Positions 1-9,574 of a stretch of DNA of 64,000 bases are shown here, in pieces. Position numbers and translations under genes: made by a program. Source of the DNA: Sanghuangporus weigelae. Its lineage: Eukaryota > Basidiomycota > Agaricomycetes > Hymenochaetales > Hymenochaetaceae. The notes under the pieces were generated by a model. It ran no database searches and was not told the DNA's origin. It saw only the letters and a program-made list of their open reading frames with translations. Where the stretch lies: positions 2,418,001 to 2,482,000 of the forward strand of contig CP137321.1 in assembly GCA_033182465.1 (NCBI GenBank), read 5' to 3'. Within the stretch, counting starts at the first letter, position 1; each line of letters begins with the position of its first letter.

Positions 1-700
1 AATAAATAAAGGATCGAGCAGGGTTCAAGCCACGGGCAACGCGACGTTCCATATTCGTCATTTCTTTATCTCTTTTCGGGAAATGTGGACGCGTCTTCTT
101 GGCTTTGGGGAATATTAATGATGCACTTTGATTGTGTCTTGGTCAGAAAACAAAGTTCAAGTGTCAATACAACTATTTCAACTAAGTAGGTATTTGAATT
201 CAATGAAAATACGCGGATTCCTGCGGGGTTAGTGTCTACAACGTTCCTCGTCGATCTATTATTCTATACTATGAGAAGGTTGAGAGTTAGAACTATGGAA
301 CGTCTGCAGAATAATCCAGGCGGGTAGTTACCTTGTCGTGTACGTGTCTGCAGAATAATCCAGGCGGGTAGTTACCTTGTCGTGTACGTGTCCAGTTTGA
401 CTCGTGCTCCTTTCGTGTACAATCTTGCGGTGGCTCGTTATTATAACCTGCTCAACAAAACGATTTGATTTTTGCCCACGCTCGTAAGTATGTCATATTT
501 CCAAATAGGTATCCCTACCGATACTTGGCGCGAAGCAAACACTAGTAAGCTTGGGCGATGCGATTCAGAATTGTCAGGACATGAAGTTGGAAGTCACCGT
601 TGAAGACATGTGCTGGGTTATTTAATTAAAAAGCAAAAGCTTGCCAAATATAGTGCATGTTTCATCCTTCATGGATCTCGAAGTGCCATTGCGTACATCT
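1..700. repeat. left copy of a duplicated upstream block
   Basis: This stretch matches 3643-4180 with scattered mismatches and small indels, seen by direct reading. Both begin with aataaataaaggatcgagca and share the same order of landmarks (TTCTTTATCTCTTTTCGGGAAAT, then CAGAATAATCCAGGCGGGTAG, then CTTGCGGTGGCTCGTTATTA). The right copy lies directly upstream of the acidic orphan gene on the minus strand. The left copy is therefore probably the upstream region of another family member just outside the window. Similarity becomes patchy after about 500 and fades near 700. No convincing gene is seen between 400 and 984. Confidence 0.8.
302..389. repeat. perfect 44-bp tandem duplication
   Basis: The unit 302-345 is repeated exactly at 346-389. 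The equivalent block near 3905-3955 has only one unit. The duplication therefore arose in the left copy after the two blocks separated. Confidence 0.9.
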
Positions 701-984
701 ATAGAGAGGCGAAATCCCGTTTGTGACCTATGCGAGGTGATGAGCAGCTTCTTCCATCTGAAAGTCGTGAGCGGAAATCGAATACAAGAAGCTTACGTAA
801 ATAGAAATAATTACATAACGGCTGGTATTTACTTTTACTCCGATTTTTATGGGAGGCGTCATCATCTTGATATCTCTCTTTGATGTCTTAACAATCCCAT
901 TTGTCGCTCTTTTGAAGAAGCACGCAAGGCATAGGCGGGCTTATCGTTCATACGAAGGTACAGTACAGATTGAAAAGATTTTTT

Positions 985-1735
985 GTCCTTAAAGTACGTT
1001 TTGGCGGCTTTTCTTCGACGCCCTTTTCAGTTTCTTTGACCACTTCACTATGGTGTACGTTATGTATGCAACGCATTTGTTTCGCAACGCCATTTGTTTC
1101 TTTCGGCATCGCAAATCGGATTTTCCGATCGGGGTCGCTCTTGATCCAAAGGTTCGAATGGACCTTTTCTTCCAGCCGTACTCTGTATCGCGTTTCTTTC
1201 GTTGCCGCGATCCCGAGCTTTCTTCCGTTACGTGTATCTGGTGTTCCGCGATTATTCGCTAATCACTTTGGTCCGTGACCAGATCCAGAAATCTACATGG
1301 TGCTGTGGGTCTGTCTTCAACTGAACCAACAATCTTGATCCTCTGCGTAGAAATTGCTCATTATGTGTGCAGAGATATCCTTTTTGATTTTCTCGAAGTC
1401 AAGACATGAGTATCTCATGGTGGCGTTCACTGCTTTAATGACGACGGAAGTCATTCAAGTAGATGGCCCATTCCATTGTTTAAAGCCCTGGTTGGGCCTC
1501 GCAAATTTCTGCGATTTTGTCGAGGTCATCGGGATTCACCTCCTGAGCTACCCGAGGCCCGAGGGCCGGCGCAAGGTATAGCGAACGGGAGCCTGCAGGA
1601 CCTGCATGCTGCCGTCCATATAGAGTCCTGCATTTGATGTTCTTCGCCATATATGTCTCCAAGACATGTCCGGTCTCATAGACTACCCTATCAAGGCGCA
1701 TGGCGATCTATCCAGAGGCAAGTTGTCCTCAATGT
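985..1735 (-). pseudogene. decayed partial copy of the acidic orphan gene
   Basis: On the minus strand a 73-residue open frame (1480-1701) resembles the last exon of the intact gene at 2026-3489. Both share a stretch like 'ETY', then a 'GRQ/GRMQ' segment, then 'AGP..', then 'NPDDLDKIAEICEAQPGL' against 'NLDAIDIIADFCKARPEL'. DNA similarity extends leftwards to about 985, which pairs with about 1835, downstream of the intact gene. Only the 3' half of the gene and its downstream flank are present. There is no acidic N-terminal exon and the frame is broken in several places. This is a tandem partial duplication of a host gene, likely non-functional. Confidence 0.6.
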
Positions 1736-2025
1736 CTTGACTCGAATGGAACCTGTTTCCCTCGGGCATACACGATATGAGAGGCTCCATTTGTTCATCG
1801 CAAACTATGATACAGATACAAGGCCCTATTTACACTAAAAGTACATTTTTGGCGATTTTCTTTGTCGCCTTTTGTGGTCAATGTCCGTTTTGCCGTCATA
1901 CATTATCTACATGATGCTGATGGTTTTTATTTGCATCGAGGATCGAATCTTTTTGATGGGAGGTACTCCTGGTTCGCAATTCCCTTGCGTCTTTCCTTCT
2001 GGCTGCTTACCACCTCGAAATTCTT

Positions 2026-3489
2026 TTAGTATCGTCTGCCCGAGCCTCTCGATGTCTCGTTATGGGTTTTTATGAGTTTAGCGATTACTCGCTGGTCTCG
2101 TTGATCCAGAACCAGATCCAGGAGTGTGCACAGCGAGCCTGATTCTTCGCCTTGTAACGCCTTTCGCAGGAAATTCTCGAGTTCCGCTCGAGTGAGACGA
2201 GAATCCTGGTCGTCCGTGAGACGATTGCGGAGCATATATACAGATACGTCCTTTTTGATTTTCTTGAAATGTGTTTCGTGAGTACCGCACGGAATTCGGT
2301 TCGCGATGAGGACGCGGTTACTCACCGAGAAGAGCCATCTGATCGTATAAAGCTCTGGTCGGGCTTTGCAGAAGTCAGCGATGATGTCGATAGCGTCCAG
2401 ATTCGCCTCGTGAACTGCCCGGGGACCAGCATAATGAATGAGTGCTTGCAGAACCTGCATTCGCCCATCCAAGTACAGCTCATCCTGCATTCTTGTGATG
2501 AGCTGTGAGATGTACGTCTCAGGCATCAACTCGAGCCTGATTAACTGCCCGATAAGGGCGCATCTGGCACGACCGAGAGGCCAGTAGTCTTCGGGACACT
2601 ATAGGAGAACGTTCAGCACGTTCACGGGGGAATGGAAGATGTAATCACTCACATCGCTGAGCCAGTCTTCGATGGATCCACTGGCTGCTGTTTGGATCTC
2701 CATGAGGACCTGACGGGCTTGGGCTTCGTCCCCTTCGTCCTTCAGGTCAACCCATTTGAGGTAAAGCCTCATTGCTGCGACGTATGTTTCGCAGGTCCTG
2801 TGGACACCGTATATGATTTCCTGAACGGACAGGCCGGTTTCATAATTGTTATTGAAGTATGCCTCATCAATAAAGACGAACTCGTGCCCGAGTAGGTCTT
2901 CATATCTGAAGAGGAGCGAGAGCACTGATTCCTCATCGTCATCACTTGAGAGGCCGCTGCTGTCTCTGGAGGAGTCATCGTCGAGTTCGTCTTCCAGTTC
3001 TTCGTCTTCCTCTATATCAACCCATTCGTCATCTTGATCTTCATTGGGCTCATCCGGCTTACTCTGGGCCACCGGACGCTCTAAGCTTATTTGCCCACGA
3101 TGACGATCGCCGCTGGCGGATTCCTCACTGGACCCCGAGCTAGAACTCGAGGTGCTGCTGTCTGTGTTGGTAGGAGACGGTGGCTCATCCAAATTGAAGC
3201 CATCATCGGGATCCTCGAGCCCCTGCTTACGAGGGTGGGCACGCGGGGTGATCCAGATGATGGTCTCTCCATCATCGTCGTCGTCGTCGTCGTCGTCGTG
3301 TCCGTCAGATTCCTCTTCGTCCTCCTCGAGGATCGTATGCGGAACTCGCAGCTCCCTGCTCGACCGGCGTCTTGCGTTGGCATCGGTCTCGAGGAACAAC
3401 GAGGTAAAGTCGGGGAAGTTTGTCGTCTGCAGTTCGTCACACTCGTCTGCGAATGGCGCGCATTCAAGGATGTCAAAGAGTGCGGACAT
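2026..3489 (-). CDS. acidic orphan protein of a local gene family
   Basis: I do not recognise this protein. Two exons fit: 3489-2653 and 2598-2026, joined over a 54-nt intron (GTGAGT...CTATAG, with a CTGAAC branch-like site), giving 469 residues. A start 54 nt upstream at 3543 is possible but adds a Cys-rich run. The first exon is very acidic: a run of nine Asp near residue 70, and E/D/S-rich blocks to about residue 200. The C-terminal 190 residues look folded and helical, with no known motif. Flanking sequence is duplicated and a decayed partial copy lies downstream at 985-1735, so the gene belongs to a small tandem family. The function is unknown. An acidic N-terminus with a helical C-terminus would suit a nuclear or chaperone-like adaptor, but that is only a guess. 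Confidence 0.6.
3272..3300. repeat. trinucleotide run encoding poly-Asp
   Basis: A (TCG)n run on the plus strand encodes the Asp tract of the minus-strand acidic gene. It is a candidate for length variation between strains. Confidence 0.85.
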
Positions 3490-3642
3490 GGTGGTGGTGG
3501 GTAGAACAAGCCACGAGCAACAACAGTAGCAACCTGGGCACAACTAGAGTGGCAGCACTAGCAATTAAAGAGGTGAAGGGAGAGGAGAGGAGGGCGGCGG
3601 AAGGCTGTGGTTGAAGGTTGACCGTGAAAGAACGCGTCTGCG

Positions 3643-4180
3643 AATAAATAAAGGATCGAGCAGGGTTCAAGCCACGGACTACGCGACCTTCCATATCCGT
3701 GACTTCTTTATCTCTTTTCGGGAAATTCTGAGTTGGTGTTGCACTTTGATTGCGTCGTGGTCAGAAAACAAAGTTCAAGTGTCAGTCCAACTACTTCAAC
3801 TAGATATTTGAATTCAATGAAAATACACGAATTCCTGCGGCTTAGTGTTTATATGTCCCTCGTCGATCTATTATGAGAAAGCAGAGAGATAGAGCAAAAA
3901 AACATTCGCAGAATAATCCAGGCGGGTAGTTATCTTATCTTGTCGTGTACGTATCCAGCTTGATTCGTGCTCCTTTCGTGTACAATCTTGCGGTGGCTCG
4001 TTATTATAACCTGCTCAACAAAACGATTTGATTTTTGCCGATGCTGTGTAAGAATGTCATTGTTTTCGAATAAGTATCCCTACATATATTTTGTGTGAAA
4101 GAACTACTCGTGGTTCTGTTCTCGAGGTGTCGTTGCGCACATTGACACATTTCATAGAAGCCGTGAACTGCGAAGGGCTT
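3643..4180. repeat. right copy of the duplicated upstream block; promoter side of the acidic gene
   Basis: This is homologous to 1-700. It begins about 150 bp upstream of the acidic gene's start on the minus strand, so it probably carries that gene's promoter. The 4180-4487 stretch that follows is the upstream region of RPL8 and shows no gene. Confidence 0.75.
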
Positions 4181-4487
4181 ACATAATGCTACTTCCCAAT
4201 TTGGATACCACAACTTGTGACGGACACGCTCAAGACAAGACTCTCCCCCTTACCAACTTTGTGAGTATTTTCGCCCGTTCTGCGTCAGATTTGCTGTCTG
4301 GAAGGGTCCTTGTTCTGGTTATCTTTCCGAGGAATGATTTTGGAGGAAAGAACGAGTTGAAGAAATGCGGTTGGAAGAGATGGATGGGCTGGGATATGGA
4401 TGGATGGACCGCGAACAACAGACAGCAATAGCAACCCGTTCTCTGCGTTCTGAACATCTCATTGACACTCGACTTCTGCAGTGAAAA

Positions 4488-5430
4488 ATGGGTCGCGTTA
4501 TCCGTGCGCAGAGGCGATCGCACGCCATCGTACGTTCTTCGTTCGAGTATACCAGAATCGAAGTTTTAACGCTATTCAAATTTTACTGTATAGTTCAAAT
4601 CGCACTCGCACCACCGCAAGGCGCCCGCCAAGCTGCGCAACCTCGACTTCGCAGAGCGTAATGGATACATCCGCGGTATCGTGAAAGAAATCATCCACGA
4701 CCCGGGGCGCGGTGCGCCGCTCGCGCGCGTCGTGTTCCGCGATCCGTACCGCTACAAGCTGCGCACGGAGACGTTCATCGCCACCGAGGGCATGCACACC
4801 GGCGCGTTCGTCTACTGCGGCAAGAAGGCTGCGTTGACGGTTGGGAACGTCATCCCGCTGTCTCAGCTCCCCGAGGGAACGATTGTGTGCAATGTTGAGG
4901 AGAAGGTCGGGGACCGTGGGGCGCTTGCGCGTACTTCGGGCAATTATGCGACTGTTATTGGACATTCGGGCGAGGATAACAAGACGAGGATCCGTCTCCC
5001 GTCTGGTGCGAAGAAGACTGTGTCTGGTTCCGCTCGTGCGACTGTTGGAATCGTCGCTGGCGGAGGCCGTATCGACAAGCCGCTCCTCAAGGCTGGTCGC
5101 GCGTACCACAAATACAAGGCCAAGCGCTACAAGTGTGTATCATCACATCGTCTTATTTCTGATAGATCTTCTCGCTGAGACTGATTTGCAGCTGGCCTCG
5201 TACGCGTGGTGTGGCCATGAACCCGGTCGACCATCCTCACGGTGGTGGTAACCACCAGCACATCGGGAAGGCTTCCACCATTGCCCGCTCTGCCGTCCCG
5301 GGACAGAAAGTCGGTCTTATTGCCGCTCGCAGGGTACGTTTGTCTTTCTTCTCTTGGCAGGATCACCCTTTCTCAGCTTTTTGTACAGACGGGTCTGCTC
5401 CGTGGTACTGTCAAGACGAAGGATACATGA
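4488..5430 (+). CDS. RPL8: 60S ribosomal protein uL2 (RPL8 / yeast Rpl2)
   Basis: This is the universal ribosomal protein uL2, which sits at the peptidyl-transferase centre of the large subunit. Four exons: 4488-4529, 4594-5132, 5192-5333 and 5389-5430. They give 254 residues, the same length as yeast Rpl2. The N-terminus [10 protein letters not shown] is split early by the first intron. The protein then continues through [26 protein letters not shown] and LPSGAKK to the diagnostic [18 protein letters not shown] near residue 205. That motif contains the conserved histidine that acts near the catalytic site. Introns are 64, 59 and 55 nt. Small early exons and short introns are usual for ribosomal protein genes in basidiomycetes. 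Identification is secure. Confidence 0.97.
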
Positions 5431-6107
5431 AGGAGGAGTCGTTAGAAGACCTTTTCTGTACATTCTTCTCGTCTATTTGTATGCATCTCCACCATTCGAC
5501 ACCGCCAGGCAAAAAATCCGTGTATGCAGCGCTATGAGTATGACATGCACATGTTTTCATCGCCTTGAGCATCAGAGTTGTGCGTTGCAGTAAGAAGTAT
5601 GTGGGCATATCAAGCGCATCGTGAAGAGGAAGAGGAAGAACGGCATAAAAATGAAACTGCTTGCCGAGGGGTGTCCCTGTGCGATACGTATTGATGAAAA
5701 TGTACAGTAGTATTCCTCGACTCGGACTTTTTGTTGTCATTTGGGCGCTGCATAATGCTTTCCACCTTCTGAATAACAGCGGCACTGGCCGGACTGGACT
5801 AGGACTGCTATCGATTCGACTTGACTCGGCCTTAAGTGGTTATCTTTCATACCCTGTCATTCCTAAGCAATGAAGCATCCCATTATTTGCCGCCTGTGTA
5901 AATGTGAATGAAATCATGCGAATCGCACAAATTGCTATTGGATCTCGTGCGTGCGTTGTCGTTAGCTTGCCGTGTTCTTGCGGTGTTCGATGTGAATATG
6001 ATGATTTGATTATGCACTGTTCTATATATAATACCCGTGCTTATAAAACAAACAGATTCTGCTATCGCCCCATCTCAGACTCTCGCCCATCGCTCTAGTA
6101 TTGAATA
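5431..6107 (+). other. intergenic: RPL8 3' region and WW-gene promoter
   Basis: No gene is seen. The left part is the likely RPL8 3' UTR. The right part holds the TATA-like site of the next gene. Open frames here are short and lack splice support. Confidence 0.6.
6023..6031 (+). promoter_or_regulatory. TATA box of the WW-domain gene
   Basis: TATATATAA lies about 77 nt upstream of the ATG at 6108, a suitable distance for a core promoter with a short leader. It is the only such site in the 670-bp gap. Confidence 0.55.
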
Positions 6108-7099
6108 ATGTCTGCCCCGCCTGCGTACAGCTCCGCGCCATCCCAGCCGCCTCGTAATCCAGATCCGAGGCCCCTCCCGCCTGGCTGGAAGGAGCAGTTC
6201 GATCCTAGATACAATGCTTGGTGCGTTCTGTGTGCCTCGTATATTCATCTTCATCGATATATTATATTCCTCGTGTGTCGATCGTGTAGGTTTTATGTAG
6301 ATGCGCGCGGAGAGGAACCGCGCACGACGTGGGAGGACCCGCGTGGGCCTCCGGAGCGGGCGCATGCGCCCCCGCCGGGCCCGCCCCCGCCGTCTGGGCC
6401 GGGAGGGTACGGCCCGCTGGGGCCGGGTGGGTATGGTCAGGGCTCCCCGCCCCCGCCGGCGCCGGCGCCGGGTGGATGGGGACCTCCACCGCCGGATCGT
6501 AGTCCTGGGTATGGGCCTCCGCTGCCGGATCGAGGACCTGGGTATGGGCCTCCGCCGTCTGGTCCTGGGGGGTGGGGTAGCCCGCCGCCCGCGGGTGGGT
6601 ATGGAGGGTATGGAGGAGGAGGGGGGTACGGAGGATACGGAGGTGGAGGAGGCGGTGGGTATGCTGGGTATGGTGGCGGTGGTGCTGGGTACGGACCTCC
6701 TCCGCAGGGCGAGCGAGGCTGGTTCGGCGGGCATCACAGCAGTCCCGCGCCCGGAGGCTACGGAGGCGGATACCCTCCCCCCGGTGGATATGGTGGGTAC
6801 GGCGGGGGCGGTGGTGGGTACGGACCGCCGCCTGAGCCGCCGAAGAAGAGCGGTGGGATGGGAATGGGGACTGTACTCGCTGCGGGGGGCGCTGGTCTCG
6901 TGGGAGGCGCGTTGCTTGAGAATGCGTTTGATGATAGGGAAGACGACGTCTATAGGGAAGGATACGAGGATGGTACGTTTCTTTCTTTTTTTCTCTTATT
7001 TTGTTTTTGATTGAAAATTTTTTGTGATGTGATGTAGGCCGCGAGGATGACTACGGAGGCGGAGGAGGAGGCGACTTCGATGGCGGCGGCGACTTTTAG
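6108..7099 (+). CDS. WW-domain protein with a Gly/Tyr/Pro-rich middle and a glycine-zipper end
   Basis: Three exons (6108-6220, 6290-6972, 7038-7099) give 285 residues. The WW domain covers about residues 20-58: LPPGWKEQFDPRYNAW, then after the intron FYVD and TTWEDPR, so both signature Trp residues and the final Pro are present. WW domains bind proline-rich ligands. The middle is a low-complexity run of GYG/GGYGG and PPP blocks, itself a potential WW ligand and a likely phase-separating segment. Near the end a small-residue stretch (GTVLAAGGAGLVGGALLE) resembles a glycine zipper that can insert in or associate with membranes. An acidic, glycine-rich tail follows. The first intron is 69 nt and has no stop, so retention would insert residues inside the WW domain. 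The exact cellular role is unknown. Confidence 0.85.
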
Positions 7100-7679
7100 A
7101 TTGGCGCGCAATGCTCTTTGATGTGGAAACTTTGGACTGTCTTTTCCTCATGTACCCTCATGCACGCTCATCTTGATCTGTCTCGTCTGCTATGCACCTA
7201 TCCATCGTTTCTATCATCATAAATATGCCAACGTTCCTGAGCCTGATAAACAAGCCCGGTCAACGAGAAGGGCATGCTAGTATTCGAGTCTCACGCCGGC
7301 TCAGGAGTAAAAAGGCCCTCTGAACTGAATGTATATGTATTTAATTTGCGTCTTCCAAAAGCTTTTGATGAGGGTACACATTTACACAGTGTGCGAACTG
7401 TGAGGCGGTTGGAGCATCGGGATGGCGCGGAAGCGAGGCTGAGCGAGAATTTTGAAAGCTAATCGGGAGTCTCGATCCCTTCCAACTCGAGGTACGAGGA
7501 AGACCTTGGATAGAGATAGGGTTTATGGCGTTACGACGTTTTTGTGATGCCGACTCGACTGAGTTGAAAGATGAGGCTCGAGATTGGACGTTCCAAGACT
7601 GGGGAACTTTAAGATGGCGGGGACGTCCTTGCCTTCTTGAAAGCGGAGAAGAGGACAGGAACGGTAGGAGTGGTATCGA
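7100..7679. other. convergent 3' ends of the WW gene and IMP3
   Basis: No coding signal is seen. The stretch separates two genes that point towards each other and should hold both polyadenylation regions. Confidence 0.55.
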
Positions 7680-8362
7680 TTATAACAGGTCGAAATCGTC
7701 GAGCTTCGGATGAACGCATTCAATCAGCTCGTCTCGACAAACGAAAAACGAAAGAGAAAAAACCCCACCTCATCGTTATACGCCATAACAGTCCTCCTGA
7801 GCTTGCTCGTGTCGACCCAGGTGACGAAGTCCTCCATATGCCTGGTCACCAAGAACGCAGGGTCCGTGACGGTGTCGGGGCCGACGCGCACATGGCCCTG
7901 TTCGACGAACTTGACCGCGGCGCCGACGCTCTCGCTCATCTTGAGTGCAGCGCACATGAGCACCGCGAGCCGTCTTCTGCAAAAGGCGCTGACGGAGACC
8001 TTGTTCTGGACGTCGGAGAGCTTCGCGGCGCTGGAGAGGATGCCGATGTCGTAGAGCTTGTTGAGGAGCGCTGATTCCATTTTCGCGCGGAACGGGTGGT
8101 CGTCTTGAGCGGGGAGGAGGGAGAGGCGGTGGGCGTAGGAGCGGACCGCGCCCGCCAGTTTGTTGTATTTGTGGTAGTCTTCGCGGTCTTGGATGTGGTA
8201 CCGCCGCATGACGCGGATTTCGCGCAGGTTGGCATCTTGTTTCCACTAACGGGGCTTTCTTGTCAGTACGAGATAACGAAAAGCTTTGGGAAGTTGACGT
8301 ACGTTTAGGAAGTCGACTTTTTTGAGGAGTTTTTGTTCGTGATGCTTGAATTGACGGACCAT
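7680..8362 (-). CDS. IMP3: U3 small nucleolar ribonucleoprotein Imp3
   Basis: Imp3 belongs to the Mpp10-Imp3-Imp4 complex, which helps base-pair the U3 snoRNA with pre-rRNA during 18S rRNA processing in the nucleolus. Exons: 8362-8303, 8245-7769 and 7703-7680, giving 186 residues against 183 in yeast. The N-terminus KHHEQKLLKKVDFLN is highly typical. It is followed by YHIQDREDYHKYN, SAFCRRRLAVLM and an S4-like RNA-binding segment (FVEQGHVRVGPDTVTDPAF, about 118-136). The last 24-nt exon restores the family ending AYNDELDDFDLL. Reading on without splicing would give a different tail and a later stop, so the short final exon is preferred. It faces the LDB gene across a 1.2-kb divergent promoter. 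Confidence 0.95.
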
Positions 8363-9574
8363 TGTGGACGAATACGAAGGCAAGGAAAGTGAAGGAGGCA
8401 AAATTTGTGACCACGTGATTTGATTGCCAAGGATTTAATTGTTTTGAATATAAATAAATCCAAATATTAATATTGATATCATCTGCTCTATGGCAGTGAA
8501 AATGTGGCGAAAAGAAAATGAGCGTGGGAAATTGAATGTGACCCGCCCTTTACAGAGCAAGGGCAGCTTACAGCTTTTATTGTTACTCGCTACACGTACA
8601 CTCGTCGCCGTCGTCGTCGTCGTCGTTGCCGACAAGTGAACGGACGAAGGAAGCGAATAACTTGTTGAATTGATTGATCGCTGGCAGTGCGGGGCAGGGT
8701 TGTCTTTGCTGATCTCATCGCTACCCAGGGTTGTTACTAGCACTAGCACTATCTTCAACTTCCCTTCTTCTTCTTCCTCTTTGGCCGTTCCCTGGCCTCT
8801 CCCTTTTTTTGTCGAACGCGTTTCGCTCGAGGTGAGTGATAATGATTTATTGTTGACGACGACGACGACGACGACGCTGACTGTTGCTGGCACGGCACGT
8901 TGACTGGATTCTCTCAATTTGGACCCGCCGCGTCGTCTTCAGTATTACTCGCTCGCTCGCTCTCGACCGACTCGACTCCAGATCCCCCTCCTCTCGTGCG
9001 TATCAACAACATCGCTGTGCTCGACAGAGGGAATGCTCACTGTTATTCTTCCACGTTTCAAATTGACAGCTACCACATAGTCGTTTTGGATTTCAATTTA
9101 TTTCGGATTTTATCATTATTTTTACTCCATCTCCGTCTCGCACGCGCACTCCCAGTCCGAGCTTAAACTCTCTTCCCTCCCTCTTCATTCAACGACGACG
9201 ACGCTCGTGCGCTTCCTATCGACCATCCTGCGTACAACACGCACACGCACACACCTTCGCGCGATCACGTCTTTTCGTGGCTTTAACGTGTTATTTACGC
9301 TGAGCCCACGATAGCGACTATTTCCACTACATCATCGAGCCAGGATCGTCAAATCCAACAGAGACGGCGATCCAATTTGCTTTACCGTCAACGACGAGGG
9401 CTGGGACGAGGACGCTCTGGATATTATTAATACTCGTCCTCACCGAGATCGCTCGCATTACATTCTATCGCTCAGGTCGGCCTCGACCTCGACCTCGACT
9501 AGAAGGAGAAGAAGCACGACGAGTACTACGAGAGGCAGTAGCAGCAGAAGAAGTAGCTGCCGGCGAAGACGAAG
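8363..9574. other. divergent promoter between IMP3 and the LIM-binding gene, with trinucleotide repeats
   Basis: No gene is supported. Two simple runs, (TCG)n at 8602-8627 and (GAC)n at 8855-8877, create poly-Val or poly-Thr shadow frames. From about 8950 to 9570 the plus strand is rich in CT and CG-containing triplets. It probably includes a long 5' leader of the LIM-binding gene. Confidence 0.55.

Noticed and set aside
3091-3529. Plus-strand frames over the acidic gene (Val- and Ser-rich)
   Set aside because: They are shadows of the poly-Asp and Glu codons on the other strand. The minus-strand reading has a matching intron and a related partial copy.
6075-6737. Minus-strand Arg-rich 220-codon frame over the WW gene
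   Set aside because: It is a reverse reading of GGN/CCN repeats. The plus-strand WW domain is unambiguous.
7936-8414. Other minus-strand frames over IMP3 (Arg/Pro-rich and Ser/Thr-rich)
   Set aside because: Out-of-frame readings of the IMP3 exons. Imp3 itself is clear in the third frame.
8435-8917. Minus-strand 160-codon frame with poly-Val and poly-Thr
   Set aside because: It arises from the (TCG)n and (GAC)n runs in the IMP3-LDB promoter. Composition is repeat-driven.
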